Assembly: GCA_964556115.1 (NCBI GenBank)
Contig: CAZKVC010000001.1
Span: forward strand, 1 to 64,000
Direction of reading: 5' to 3'
Source: Parvularcula sp964556115
Lineage (GTDB): Bacteria; Pseudomonadota; Alphaproteobacteria; Caulobacterales; Parvularculaceae
Length of the DNA: 64,000 bases
Each line of letters starts with the position of its first letter. The stretch's first letter is position 1. The position numbers and the translations under genes are program-made. The notes beneath the pieces are model-generated. The model ran no database searches. It worked only from the letters and a program-made list of their open reading frames with translations, and was not told the DNA's origin. Below, piece by piece: positions 52,098-62,494 of this stretch.

Positions 52098-53368
52098 GCG
52101 ATACCTGCCTTCCTGCCGAAACCAGGCGCGCCGCGCCGCCGATCATCAAGGAGCGCGGCCAGCGCGAAGTCTTCTGCGGGCTCACCGGCATCATCTGGCT
52201 TCACCGCAAGATCCAGGATGCCTTCTTCCTGATCGTTGGTTCACGGACCTGCGCGCATCTGATGCAATCAGCAGCGGGTGTGATGATCTTCGCCGAGCCT
52301 CGCTTTGCCACCGCGATCCTCGAAGATCGCGACCTTGCGGGCCTTGCCGACCCCAATGAAGAGCTCGACCGCACCGTCGACCGCCTTCTCGCCCGGCGGC
52401 CCGATATCAAGCTTCTCTTCCTGGTGGGCTCCTGCCCCTCGGAAGTCATCAAGCTCGACCTCTCGCGCGCGGCGGCCCGGCTCTCCGGCTCCCACGGTCC
52501 CGATGTGCGCGTCCTCAACTATTCGGGAAGCGGCATCGAGACGACCTTCACCCAGGGCGAGGATGCCTGCCTCGCTGCGTTGGTGCAGGCGGCCGAGCCT
52601 GAGGCTGAAGAGCACGAGTCACTTCTCGTCGTCGGCGCTCTCGCAGACGTGGTCGAAGATCAGTTCCGGCGGCTTTTCAGCAGCATGGGGATCGAAAAGG
52701 TCGACTTCCTGCCTGCGCGGAAAGCCGAAGACATGCCGCCTATCGGGCCGGGCACCCGCTATCTTCTGGCCCAGCCTTTTCTTGGGGAAACGGCCGCTAC
52801 CCTGGACCGGCGGGGAGCGAAGCGCATCGCTGCGCCCTTCCCCCTCGGCGTCGAGGGAACCACCGCTTGGCTGAAGGCAGCCGCCGAAACCTTCGGCATT
52901 TCGGCAGAAACCTTCGAGGCGGTCACGGCCCTGCCCCGCGCCCGCGGAACGAAGGCCCTGGCCAAGTATCGCGAGCAGCTTGCGGGCAAGTCGCTCTTCT
53001 TCTTCCCCGACTCGCAACTCGAAGTTCCGCTGGCCCGGTTCCTGACGCAGGAAGTGGGCATGACGGCTCTCGAGGTCGGGACGCCTTATCTCCACAACGA
53101 TCTTCTCCGCGAGGAGCTTTCAGCGCTTACGGATGTTCAGCTCAGCGAAGGTCAGGATGTCGACCGGCAGCTCGACCGCTGCCGCGCCGCCCGGCCCGAC
53201 ATCACCATATGCGGCCTTGGGCTCGCCAACCCTCTCGAAGATGAGGGGCTGACGACCAAATGGTCGATCGAACTCGTGTTCACACCGATCCAGGGTTACG
53301 AGCAGGCCGGCGACCTCGCCGAGCTCTTCGCCCGGCCCCTCGACCGCAAGACGAGGCTCGCCTTCTGA
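52094..53368 (+). CDS. bchN: Light-independent protochlorophyllide reductase subunit BchN
   Basis: 424 residues, MoFe-alpha-like subunit of the dark-operative protochlorophyllide oxidoreductase. The three Fe4S4-ligand cysteines are C28 (EVFCGLTG), C53 (RTCAHL) and C114 (GSCPSE). Works with BchB and BchL to reduce ring D. ATGA overlap with bchF, TGATG overlap with bchB. Confidence 0.97.
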   Translation: MSDTCLPAETRRAAPPIIKERGQREVFCGLTGIIWLHRKIQDAFFLIVGSRTCAHLMQSAAGVMIFAEPRFATAILEDRDLAGLADPNEELDRTVDRLLARRPDIKLLFLVGSCPSEVIKLDLSRAAARLSGSHGPDVRVLNYSGSGIETTFTQGEDACLAALVQAAEPEAEEHESLLVVGALADVVEDQFRRLFSSMGIEKVDFLPARKAEDMPPIGPGTRYLLAQPFLGETAATLDRRGAKRIAAPFPLGVEGTTAWLKAAAETFGISAETFEAVTALPRARGTKALAKYREQLAGKSLFFFPDSQLEVPLARFLTQEVGMTALEVGTPYLHNDLLREELSALTDVQLSEGQDVDRQLDRCRAARPDITICGLGLANPLEDEGLTTKWSIELVFTPIQGYEQAGDLAELFARPLDRKTRLAF

Positions 53369-54906
53369 TGCAGCTTGCCGTCTGGACATATGAGGGCCCA
53401 GCCCATGTCGGCGCGATGCGGGTCGCAACGGCGATGACGGATCTGCACTACGTGCTCCACGCGCCGCAGGGCGATACCTATGCGGACCTTCTGTTCACGA
53501 TGATCGAGCGGCGGAGCAAGCGTCCGCCCGTCACCTTCACGACATTCGAAGCCCGCGACCTCGGCAGTGATACGGCCGAGATCTTCAAGCGGACCGCGAA
53601 GGATGCCTTCGACCGCTTCGCCCCGCGCGCCATGCTGGTCGGCGAATCGTGCACGGCGGAGCTTCTACAGGACAATCCCGGCGGCCTTGCCAAGGCGCTC
53701 GACCTTCCGGTGCCGGTGATCCCGCTGGATCTTCCCTCCTATCAGCGCAAGGAGCATTGGGGCGCGTCCGAGACCTTCTACCAGATCGTCCGGCATCTCG
53801 CCGAACCGCGACCCGCCCTCTCAGAGACGACGGGCAGGCCCAGCTGCAACCTTCTCGGCGCCACGGCGCTCGGTTTCCGCCACCGTGACGATATCAAGGA
53901 GATGCGCAGGCTGCTCAATGCCCTCTGCATCGACGTCAATGTTTGCGCGCCGCTTGATGCGAGTACCGAAGATATCCGCTCGCTCGCGGCGGCCGATTTC
54001 AACGTCGTTCTTTACCCGGAAGTTGCGGAAACGGCGGCACGCTGGCTGAAGAAGACCTTCGGGCAGCCCTTCACCGAGACAATGCCGTTAGGCGTGACGG
54101 GCGTTCGGCGTTTCGTCGAAGAACTGCAGGCGATCTGCGGCATTGAGACAGGGCCTGATGCCCTACCCTCCAATATGTCGTGGTGGTCGCGTTCGATCGA
54201 TTCGACCTACCTCACAGGCAAGCGCGTGTTCCTCTTCGGTGAGGGGTACCGCGTCGCGGCAGCCGCCAGAGTCGCCAGTGAAGAGCTTGGCTTCTCGGTG
54301 GTCGGCATGGGCTGCTATAACCGGGAGGCAGCGAGGGCCGTCCGCACGACGGCCAAAGAGTTGGGCGTCGATCCTCTCATCACGGATGACTATCTCGCGG
54401 TCGAAGACGCCATCGCCGGCCACCAACCCGAGCTGGTGCTTGGCACACAGATGGAACGCCATATTGCCAAGCGTCTGGGCATTCCCTGCGCGGTGATTTC
54501 TGCTCCCTTCCACGTGCAGGACTGCCCTGCCCGTTATAGCCCTCAATATGGTCCGGAAGGTGCGAACGTCCTTTTCGATACCTGGGTCCATCCCCTGGTC
54601 ATGGGCCTCGAAGAGCATCTCCTCGGCATGTTCCGGGACGATTTCGAATTCAGCGACGAGGCAGGGCCTTCTCACCTTGCGGCCCATACCCCGGCGCAAG
54701 CCCCCATGAAGGAGGCGCCGGCACCGGCGCCCGAGGCCTCCGAGACCCTTCGTTGGGAAGCCGAGGCGGAAAAAGAACTTCGCAAGATCCCGTTCTTCGT
54801 CCGCGGCAAGGCGCGGCGCAACACTGAAGCCTACGCGCAGGCGCAGAAGCTTGCGGCCATCACCATCGAAACCCTCTACGAAGCGAAGGCCCATTATGGA
54901 CGGTGA
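53368..54906 (+). CDS. bchB: Light-independent protochlorophyllide reductase subunit BchB
   Basis: 512 residues. D36 (in PQGDTYAD), the unusual Asp ligand of the cluster, is conserved; WHPLVMGLEEHLL-type C-terminal blocks and a C-terminal DUF-like helical domain (EKELRKIPFFVRGKAR) are present. The ATG at 53368 overlaps the bchN stop as TGATG; the ORF extension to 53260 lies inside bchN. Overlaps bchH by 11 nt. Confidence 0.97.
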   Translation: MQLAVWTYEGPAHVGAMRVATAMTDLHYVLHAPQGDTYADLLFTMIERRSKRPPVTFTTFEARDLGSDTAEIFKRTAKDAFDRFAPRAMLVGESCTAELLQDNPGGLAKALDLPVPVIPLDLPSYQRKEHWGASETFYQIVRHLAEPRPALSETTGRPSCNLLGATALGFRHRDDIKEMRRLLNALCIDVNVCAPLDASTEDIRSLAAADFNVVLYPEVAETAARWLKKTFGQPFTETMPLGVTGVRRFVEELQAICGIETGPDALPSNMSWWSRSIDSTYLTGKRVFLFGEGYRVAAAARVASEELGFSVVGMGCYNREAARAVRTTAKELGVDPLITDDYLAVEDAIAGHQPELVLGTQMERHIAKRLGIPCAVISAPFHVQDCPARYSPQYGPEGANVLFDTWVHPLVMGLEEHLLGMFRDDFEFSDEAGPSHLAAHTPAQAPMKEAPAPAPEASETLRWEAEAEKELRKIPFFVRGKARRNTEAYAQAQKLAAITIETLYEAKAHYGR

Positions 54907-57900
54907 GCTTCGCATACCGAGGGAGGGGCTGTCGGCCCCGATGGTCCGTGTGGCTATCCTTTCCATGGATGCTCACCTGGCGGGTGCAGCGCGGATGGCC
55001 GAGCGTTCGCTTCGCAAGTCCCTGCCCGGCTTGACGATTTCCTTCCATGCCGCGTCCGACTGGGAACATGAGGGTGAGAAACGCGAGCGCGTCCTCGAGA
55101 CCATCGCGCATGCCGACATCATCATCGCCGGGATGCTGTTTCTGGAGAACCACGCGCAGCCGATCATGCAGGCCGTCCAGGACCGCGCAGAAACTTGCGA
55201 CGCCGTGGTCTGCTGCCTCGCCGCACCGGAGCTCGTCAAGCTGACCCGGATCGGCAAGCTGCGGATGGACAAACCGCAAAGCGGTCCGATGGCGCTTCTG
55301 AAGAAGCTCAAGCCGAAAAAGACCGCGAAGGCTGGAAGCGGCGAAAGCGAAGCCAAGATGCTTCGCCGCCTGCCGCAGATCCTGAAATTCATTCCCGGCC
55401 CGGCGCAGGATCTGCGCGCTTATTTCCTCACCATGCAGTACTGGCTCGGCGGCAGCGACGACAATGTAAAAGGCATGGTCGCGGCACTGATCGACCGCTA
55501 CGCTGACGGGCCCCGCCGCTCGCTGCGCGGCACGCTGACGGTCGATGATCCGGTCGTCTATCCGGAAACCGGCATTTATCACCCGCGGATGACTCCATCC
55601 ATCGCGGAAGACGCAGCCGCTCTGCCGAAAAGCAGGTCTGCGCCGAAGGTCGGCGTCCTGATCATGCGCTCTTACGTACTTTCCGGAGAAACAGCGCACT
55701 ATGACGCGGTGATCGCTGCTCTGGAAGCGCGGGGGATCGACGTCATCCCCGCCTTCGCCAGCGGGCTTGACGCGAGGCCCGCGATCGAGCGGTTCTTCAT
55801 CAGGGACGGCAAGCCTGCCATTGATGCGCTGATCTCGCTGACCGGCTTCAGCCTGATCGGCGGCCCTGCCTATCACGACGGCGATGCGGCCTCCGAAGTC
55901 CTCAGCGGTCTCGATATTCCTTATCTGTCCGCACACGCGCTTGAGTTCCAGTCCCTGCCCGAATGGGGGGCAGGCACACGCGGGCTCTCCCCGATCGAAG
56001 CGACAATGATGGTCGCCATGCCTGAACTCGACGGCGCCATCGCTCCGAGCCTGTTTGGCGGCCGGACGGGCGGTCCGGGCGAAGAATGCAGAGGCTGCTC
56101 GCGTTCCTGCCGCTTCGAAGGCTCAGCGGCCGGAACCATGGCTGCGTGCCTCAAGGGCGCCGAGACGATCGCGGCGCGGACAGATCGGCTCATCGCGCTT
56201 CGCCGGACCGAAAAGGCGAAGAAGAAGGTCGCCGTGGTCCTCTTCAACTTCCCTCCGAATGCAGGCGGGACGGGCACGGCAGCCGGTCTTTCCGTCTACC
56301 AATCGCTCTTCAATCTTCTCCGGGAAATGAAGGCCGAGGGTTACAAGCTCGATCTACCGAGCTCGGCCGATGCACTCCGCCTGATGATTACCGAAGGCAA
56401 CGCAGCGCAGTACGGCGCGGATGCCAATGTCCATCACCGCGTACCCACTGGCGAGCATATCAGGGGCGAAAGCCGCTTGGCGGATCTCGAAAAGCAGTGG
56501 GGCGCCGCACCCGGACGCATACAGAGCGACGGTGCTTCGATCCACATTCTCGGACGCGAGTTCGGCAACGTTTTCGTCGGCGTCCAGCCTGCCTTCGGCT
56601 TCGAAGGCGATCCGATGCGTCTTCTCTTCGATGGCGATTTCGCACCAACCCACGCCTTCGCGGCGTTCTACCGCTATCTTCGGGATGACTACCGGGCCGA
56701 TGCGGTCATCCATTTCGGGACCCACGGCGCGCTCGAATTCATGCCGGGCAAGCAGGTTTCACTTTCCGGTGATTGCTGGCCGAGCCATCTGATCGGCGAT
56801 CTGCCGAACATTTATTTCTATGCCGGGAACAACCCGTCCGAAGCCGCGATCGCCAAGCGGCGCAGCGGAGCGGTAACCGTCAGCTATCTGACAGCTTCGG
56901 TGACCGAAGCCGGTCTCTACCGCTCGCTCGCGGACCTCAAGGGCACCATTGACCGCTGGCGGCAGGCCGCTCCGGATGACCGGGACCAGCGCCGCACGCT
57001 CGCCCTTCTCGCCCAGGCCCAGGCCGCGAGCCTCGAGCTGACGGCAGCAGAGCCCCTCTGGGACTCGGATACGGACGAGCAGATGACGGCGCTCCTTGCC
57101 CGACTTGCCGAGTTTGAAAACGCGCTGATCCCCGCCGGGCTGCACGTGGCCGGCGAGCCGCTGACCCCAAGCCAGCGGCAGGATCTCCTTTCGGCAATGG
57201 CCGGGCCCGAAAGTCCCGCCCCGCTGCCCGAAGCAATCCTGACCCGGATCAGCGCCGGTGAAACGGCTGAGGTGATCCTTTCCGAACGCCGCATGAAAGC
57301 CGATGCCGACCAGGTCCGCGAGCTCGTGCGCGTCAACGCCTGTCTTGGCCGCGACACCGAAATTGCCGCTCTTCTTAGGGCGCTCGACGGGCGTTTCATC
57401 GCCCCGACGGCGGGGGGCGACCTAGTCTCGAATTCAGGCGTCGTGCCGACCGGCCGGAACATTCATGGGTTCGACCCCTTTCGCATGCCCAGCGCCTATG
57501 CGCTTCAGGACGGCGCTCAGCAGGCCCAGCGCCTTCTCGAGCGCTGGAAGGCGGATCACGGCAGCCTTCCCGAAACGATCGCTTTCGTTCTTTGGGGTAC
57601 GGATAATCTCAAGACGGAAGGCGCCCAGCTCGCGCAGGTGCTGGCTCTCATAGGCGCCAAGCCCCGTTTCGATAGCTATGGGCGGCTGACCGGAGCCTCT
57701 CTCCTGCCGCTCGACAAGATGAGCCATCCGCGCATCGACGTCATGGCCACCCTTTCCGGCATCTTCCGTGATCTCCTGCCGCTTCAGACCCGTCTCCTTG
57801 CGGAAGCGGCGCTGCTCGCGGCCCAGGCCGACGAACCCGACGACCACAACTTCATCCGCAAGCATGCCCTCGCCTATCAGAAGGCCCATGGCTGCGATCT

Positions 57901-58651
57901 TCAGACGGCTGCCCTTCGGGTTTTCTCGAACGGTGACGGGGCTTATGGCTCGAATGTCAATCAGCTGATCGATGCAGGCTGCTGGAGCGACGAAGCCGAG
58001 CTGGCGGATACCTATGCCAACCGCAAATGCTTCGCCTACGGCGTCGACGGCAAGCCGGTGAAGCACAGCGAACTTCTTGGCAGCATTCTCGGTCATGTGG
58101 ATCTCGCCTATCAGAACCTCGACTCGATCGAGCTTGGCGTGACCACCATCGACCATTATTTCGATAGCCTCGGCGGCATCGGCAAAGCGGTGGGCCGGGC
58201 CCGGGGCAAGGAAGCACCGGTCTATATCGGCGACCAGACCCAGGGCAAAGGTACCGTCCGGACTTTGAAAGAGCAGGTCGCGCTCGAATCGCGGACCCGT
58301 ACTCTCAACCCCAAATGGTACGAAGCGATGCTGAAGCATGGCTATGAGGGCGTGCGGCAGATCGAGGCGCAGGTCACCAACACCCTCGGTTGGTCGGCGA
58401 CCACTGGAGACGTTGCGCCTTGGGTCTACCAGGAGATCGCTAGCACGTTCGTCCTCGACGAAAAGCTCCGCAACCGTCTCACCGAACTCAACCCGAAAGC
58501 ATGCTCCCGCGTGACGGAGCGGCTGCTCGAGGCTTCGGACAGGCGTTTCTGGTCACCGGACCCGGAAACCCTCAGTGCCCTGCAAGACATTGGTGACAGC
58601 CTCGAAGACCGGATCGAAGGCATTATCCCAGCTCAGGGAGCAAGCGCATGA
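54896..58651 (+). CDS. bchH: Magnesium chelatase porphyrin-binding subunit BchH
   Basis: 1251-residue cobaltochelatase/CobN-like subunit that binds protoporphyrin IX and Mg. The HFGTHGALEFMPGKQV block and a C-terminal region GDVAPWVYQEI are present; the length matches the family (about 1200-1300). ATG at 54896 overlaps bchB by 11 nt. Partners BchI and BchD are encoded in the separate leftward operon. Confidence 0.97.
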   Translation: MDGELRIPREGLSAPMVRVAILSMDAHLAGAARMAERSLRKSLPGLTISFHAASDWEHEGEKRERVLETIAHADIIIAGMLFLENHAQPIMQAVQDRAETCDAVVCCLAAPELVKLTRIGKLRMDKPQSGPMALLKKLKPKKTAKAGSGESEAKMLRRLPQILKFIPGPAQDLRAYFLTMQYWLGGSDDNVKGMVAALIDRYADGPRRSLRGTLTVDDPVVYPETGIYHPRMTPSIAEDAAALPKSRSAPKVGVLIMRSYVLSGETAHYDAVIAALEARGIDVIPAFASGLDARPAIERFFIRDGKPAIDALISLTGFSLIGGPAYHDGDAASEVLSGLDIPYLSAHALEFQSLPEWGAGTRGLSPIEATMMVAMPELDGAIAPSLFGGRTGGPGEECRGCSRSCRFEGSAAGTMAACLKGAETIAARTDRLIALRRTEKAKKKVAVVLFNFPPNAGGTGTAAGLSVYQSLFNLLREMKAEGYKLDLPSSADALRLMITEGNAAQYGADANVHHRVPTGEHIRGESRLADLEKQWGAAPGRIQSDGASIHILGREFGNVFVGVQPAFGFEGDPMRLLFDGDFAPTHAFAAFYRYLRDDYRADAVIHFGTHGALEFMPGKQVSLSGDCWPSHLIGDLPNIYFYAGNNPSEAAIAKRRSGAVTVSYLTASVTEAGLYRSLADLKGTIDRWRQAAPDDRDQRRTLALLAQAQAASLELTAAEPLWDSDTDEQMTALLARLAEFENALIPAGLHVAGEPLTPSQRQDLLSAMAGPESPAPLPEAILTRISAGETAEVILSERRMKADADQVRELVRVNACLGRDTEIAALLRALDGRFIAPTAGGDLVSNSGVVPTGRNIHGFDPFRMPSAYALQDGAQQAQRLLERWKADHGSLPETIAFVLWGTDNLKTEGAQLAQVLALIGAKPRFDSYGRLTGASLLPLDKMSHPRIDVMATLSGIFRDLLPLQTRLLAEAALLAAQADEPDDHNFIRKHALAYQKAHGCDLQTAALRVFSNGDGAYGSNVNQLIDAGCWSDEAELADTYANRKCFAYGVDGKPVKHSELLGSILGHVDLAYQNLDSIELGVTTIDHYFDSLGGIGKAVGRARGKEAPVYIGDQTQGKGTVRTLKEQVALESRTRTLNPKWYEAMLKHGYEGVRQIEAQVTNTLGWSATTGDVAPWVYQEIASTFVLDEKLRNRLTELNPKACSRVTERLLEASDRRFWSPDPETLSALQDIGDSLEDRIEGIIPAQGASA

Positions 58652-58664
58652 AAGGATCGGTTCA

Positions 58665-59561
58665 ATGACCCTTCTCACCCTAGACCGACCGGGCGCCCGC
58701 GACAGTACGCAAGGCAGCACGCAGGTTCATCTCGACCCCCGAGACCAGATCACGACTGCGAAGGTTTTCGCAGTCTACGGAAAGGGCGGGATCGGAAAAT
58801 CGACGACATCGTCGAACCTCTCTGTCGCCTTCTCGAAGCTTGGCAAGCGGGTCCTCCAGATCGGATGTGATCCGAAGCACGACTCCACCTTCACCCTGAC
58901 GAAGCGCCTTGCACCGACCGTGATCGACGTTCTCGAGACGGTGGATTTCCACAGCGAAGAACTACGTCCCGAGGACTTCGTCTTCGAAGGCTATAACGGG
59001 GTCATGTGCGTCGAAGCCGGCGGGCCGCCTGCCGGGACTGGCTGCGGGGGTTATGTCGTCGGCCAGACGGTCAAGCTCCTGAAGGAACATCACCTTCTCG
59101 AAGACACTGACGTGGTCATCTTCGACGTTCTGGGCGATGTGGTGTGCGGAGGCTTCGCGTCTCCTCTTCAGCATGCGGAGCGCGCGGTGGTCGTCTCCGC
59201 GAACGACTTCGACTCGATCTTTGCGATGAACCGCATTGTCTCCGCGATCCAGGCAAAAGCAAAGAACTATGACGTTCGGCTCGGCGGGGTCATCGCCAAC
59301 CGCTCGGCGGCTACGGACGAAATCGACCGCTACAACGAGGCGACCGGCATGAAGCGTCTGGCGCATTTTCCCGACCTCGACGTCATCCGCCGCTCACGCC
59401 TGAAGAAATCCACGCTTTTCGAGATGGAGAGCTCGCCCGAACTGGAGGCCGTGAAGGACGAGTATCTCCGCCTCGCCGCTCAGCTCTGGGCCGGGACCGA
59501 GCCGCTCAAATCAGTGCCGATGAAAGACCGCGAGATCTTCGATTTCCTGGGGTTCGATTGA
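58665..59561 (+). CDS. bchL: Light-independent protochlorophyllide reductase iron protein BchL
   Basis: 298-residue NifH-like ATPase. P-loop YGKGGIGKSTT, Fe4S4-ligand Cys in GTGCGGYVV and DVVCGGFA. Donates electrons to BchNB. ATG at 58665 (AAAGGA upstream) is preferred over the ORF extension into bchH. The stop overlaps the bchM ATG. Confidence 0.97.
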   Translation: MTLLTLDRPGARDSTQGSTQVHLDPRDQITTAKVFAVYGKGGIGKSTTSSNLSVAFSKLGKRVLQIGCDPKHDSTFTLTKRLAPTVIDVLETVDFHSEELRPEDFVFEGYNGVMCVEAGGPPAGTGCGGYVVGQTVKLLKEHHLLEDTDVVIFDVLGDVVCGGFASPLQHAERAVVVSANDFDSIFAMNRIVSAIQAKAKNYDVRLGGVIANRSAATDEIDRYNEATGMKRLAHFPDLDVIRRSRLKKSTLFEMESSPELEAVKDEYLRLAAQLWAGTEPLKSVPMKDREIFDFLGFD

Positions 59562-60262
59562 TGGACAACGCAGCTTATCTCGACCGCCGCGGTCAGCTTG
59601 AAACCTATTTCGACCGCACCGCTGCCGATGCCTGGGCCAAGCTCACCTCGGACGCTCCGGTCAGCGGCATTCGCGCGACCGTCCGTGCAGGGCGTGATCG
59701 CATGCGTGCGCAGCTCCTCGGCTGGCTGCCGGAAGACCTTTCCGGAGCGCGGGTTCTCGATGCCGGCTGTGGCCCGGGGCAGCTTTCGATCGAAGCGGCC
59801 CGCCGCGGCGCTGAGGTTGTGGCTGTCGACCTTTCCCCGACCCTTCTCAAGCTTGCCGAAGAGCGCCTGTCGAGCGACCCTGCCAGTAGGCGGATCACCT
59901 TCACGGCAGGCGATATGCTCGACCCGCGCCATGGATCGTTCGACTACGTCGTCGCTATGGATTCACTCATCCACTACCCCGCGGCCGATATCGCGCGCAG
60001 CGTCGCGGGGCTTGCCGGACGCACCAGTGAAGCAGTCCTCTTCACCCATGCGCCGCGCACTCTGATGCTCAGCCTGATGCACAAGGCTGGTAGCCTCTTC
60101 CCCCGCGGCGACAAGGCGCCAGCCATCGAACCCGTCGCCTTCGGTCGTCTGAAACGGCTGTTCGCGAGGGACGAAACACTGGGAGAATGGGACGTCGCAA
60201 GGTCGGGTGTGGTCTCGTCGGGCTTCTACATTTCCAGCGCCATTGAGCTTCGCCGCCCATGA
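59561..60262 (+). CDS. bchM: Magnesium protoporphyrin O-methyltransferase BchM
   Basis: 233 residues; SAM-dependent methyltransferase with motif LDAGCGPGQLS (about 65-75). It methylates the C13 propionate of Mg-protoporphyrin IX. ATG at 59561 overlaps the bchL stop (TGATG); overlaps lhaA by 4 nt. Confidence 0.95.
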   Translation: MDNAAYLDRRGQLETYFDRTAADAWAKLTSDAPVSGIRATVRAGRDRMRAQLLGWLPEDLSGARVLDAGCGPGQLSIEAARRGAEVVAVDLSPTLLKLAEERLSSDPASRRITFTAGDMLDPRHGSFDYVVAMDSLIHYPAADIARSVAGLAGRTSEAVLFTHAPRTLMLSLMHKAGSLFPRGDKAPAIEPVAFGRLKRLFARDETLGEWDVARSGVVSSGFYISSAIELRRP

Positions 60263-61686
60263 CGAACCAGGCGCGCATAGCTTCTCTCTGGCGGCAGATC
60301 GGCCCGCGGTTCCTGCCGTTTGCCGACGCTGTCAGTGACGAGCTGCCGCTTGGCCGCCTGCTGCGCCTTTCGCTTTTCCAACTCTCCGTGGGCATGGCCG
60401 CTGTGCTTCTCACCGGAACGCTCAACCGGGTGATGATCGTTGAGCTGTCGGTACCCGCATGGATCGTCTCTGCGATGATTTCGCTGCCGCTCGTCTTCGC
60501 ACCCCTGCGCGCGCTGATCGGCCATAGGTCGGATCGTCATCGCTCCGCCTTCGGATGGCGGCGCGGCCCGTTCATCTGGTTCGGATCGCTGCTGCAGTTC
60601 GGTGGCCTTGCCATCATGCCCTTCGCGCTTTTCATCCTCTCCGGCGACGCAACGGGGAGCTTCTGGGTCGGCTATGTTGCAGCTGCCCTCGCGTTTCTCC
60701 TCGTTGGCGCGGGGATGCATACGGTACAAACCGCGGGCCTTGCCCTCGCCACCGATATCGCCCCGCGCGAGACACGCCCCCGTGTCGTGGCCCTTCTCTA
60801 CGTGATGCTGCTCGGCGGCATGGCACTCAGTTCGCTCATCTTCGGCCTTCTGCTTGCGGAATTCTCGCAGCTCCGGCTGGTGCAGGTGATCCAGGGCGCG
60901 GCCCTTCTCACCATGGCCCTGAACATCGTCGCCCTCTGGAAGCAGGAAGCCCGGCATACAGCCCCGGCGGAGGAGCTGACCGAGACAGGGTTCCGCAGCT
61001 CATGGCAGGATTTCTCGCAGCAACCGGGGGTGAAGAGACTTCTTGCTGCCACTGGCGTCGGTTGCGCAGCCTTTGCGATGCAGGATGTCCTGCTCGAGCC
61101 TTATGGCGGCGAGGTCCTTGGGATGTCCGTCAGCGGAACGACCCTTCTTACGGCAATTTTCGCGACGGGTTCGATCATAGGGTTCGCCCTGCCCGCCCGC
61201 TGGCTGGCCCGGCACAAGGAGCCGCACCGTGTTGCCGCCACAGGTGCCCTTATCGGCGTTGCGGGTTTCACCCTTATTGTCCTGTCCGGCGTCCTGGGCG
61301 GGCGGTATCTCTTCGTCCCCGCTGTCGGGCTCATCGGTATCGGAGGCGGTCTTTACTCCGTCTGTACGCTGATCTGTACGATGAGTGTCGCCCGTTCAGA
61401 AGGCAACGGCATCGCGCTCGGTGCCTGGGGCGCTGTTCAGGCGACCAGCATCGGCATCGCCGTCGCCCTCGGCGGCGTGGCCCGGGACCTGACCCGCTTT
61501 TTCGGCGAGCGCGGCGTCCTTGGCCCGGCGATCGACAACCCGGCCGCCGGCTATGAGATCGTCTACATCGCAGAGATCGTGCTGCTCTTCGTTGCCCTGG
61601 CCATCATTGGTCCGCTCGCGAAGCATGCGCCGGGCCCCCAGTCACCCCGAATGGAGCGGCTTCGCATCGAAGCCTTCCCCAACTGA
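60259..61686 (+). CDS. lhaA: Light-harvesting assembly protein LhaA (PucC family)
   Basis: 475 residues, about 12 membrane helices, with LTGTLNRVMIVELSVPAWIV and QDVLLEPYGGEVLG. LhaA is needed for LH1 assembly. Usual position between bchM and puhA. ATGA overlap with bchM; 21 nt before puhA. Confidence 0.94.
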   Translation: MTNQARIASLWRQIGPRFLPFADAVSDELPLGRLLRLSLFQLSVGMAAVLLTGTLNRVMIVELSVPAWIVSAMISLPLVFAPLRALIGHRSDRHRSAFGWRRGPFIWFGSLLQFGGLAIMPFALFILSGDATGSFWVGYVAAALAFLLVGAGMHTVQTAGLALATDIAPRETRPRVVALLYVMLLGGMALSSLIFGLLLAEFSQLRLVQVIQGAALLTMALNIVALWKQEARHTAPAEELTETGFRSSWQDFSQQPGVKRLLAATGVGCAAFAMQDVLLEPYGGEVLGMSVSGTTLLTAIFATGSIIGFALPARWLARHKEPHRVAATGALIGVAGFTLIVLSGVLGGRYLFVPAVGLIGIGGGLYSVCTLICTMSVARSEGNGIALGAWGAVQATSIGIAVALGGVARDLTRFFGERGVLGPAIDNPAAGYEIVYIAEIVLLFVALAIIGPLAKHAPGPQSPRMERLRIEAFPN

Positions 61687-61707
61687 TGCAATATTGGAGC
61701 GTGTCCT

Positions 61708-62484
61708 ATGAATGGTGAATTCGTCAACGGCATCGACCTTGTCGATATATGCCTTTGGGCCTTCGTTCTCTTCTTCTTCGGGCTGGTTTTCTATCTGCAC
61801 CGGGAAAGTCACCGCGAGGGCTATCCCCTGGAGAAGGACGAAACCGGCGAGCCCGAGGACGCCGGCGTGTTCTGGATGCCCCCGAAGAAGACCTTCCTGA
61901 TGCCCCATGGCCGCCCGGATATTCAGGTCCCGCCGGGCGAAGGCGACAAACGCGATCTCGCGCTGGCGCGTACAGCGGTCTGGGCCGGGGCGCCTTACGT
62001 GCCGACCGGCGACCCCATGCGGGACGGGGTCGGCCCTGCTTCGTGGGCGGAGCGCATGGACGTTCCCGACCTCACCGATGACGGCCGGATCCGGATCGCG
62101 CCGTTCAGGGCGGACCACCACCTCGACGTCGCGAACAACGATGCGGATCCCCGCGGTATGACGGTCTACGGAGCGGATGGGGAGCCGGGCGGCGTGGTCA
62201 CCGATATCTGGCTCGACAGGTCGGAAGCCTCGGTCCGCTATCTCGAGGTGAACACCGGGACGCAGGACGCGCCCCGCGCCGCCCTTCTTCCCATCACCTT
62301 CGCCCGCATCAGGGGCAAGCGGGGCCGGGTCGATGTGGATGCGATCCACGGGCACCATTTCGCCCATGTGCCGACGACGAAGAACCCCGACGAGGTCACC
62401 CGCCTCGAGGAGGACAAAATCACCGGCTACTACGGCGGCGGCAAGCTCTACGCATCGCCCTCCCGTATCGAGCCATTCGCCTGA
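61708..62484 (+). CDS. puhA: Photosynthetic reaction centre H subunit
   Basis: 258 residues: one N-terminal membrane helix (DICLWAFVLFFFGLVFYLH), then a PRC-barrel cytoplasmic domain (REGYPLE, FWMPPKKTF, VTDIWLDRSE). It stabilises the QB site and proton entry. ATG at 61708 in a typical context. Confidence 0.96.
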   Translation: MNGEFVNGIDLVDICLWAFVLFFFGLVFYLHRESHREGYPLEKDETGEPEDAGVFWMPPKKTFLMPHGRPDIQVPPGEGDKRDLALARTAVWAGAPYVPTGDPMRDGVGPASWAERMDVPDLTDDGRIRIAPFRADHHLDVANNDADPRGMTVYGADGEPGGVVTDIWLDRSEASVRYLEVNTGTQDAPRAALLPITFARIRGKRGRVDVDAIHGHHFAHVPTTKNPDEVTRLEEDKITGYYGGGKLYASPSRIEPFA

Positions 62485-62494
62485 GGAGGTTTCG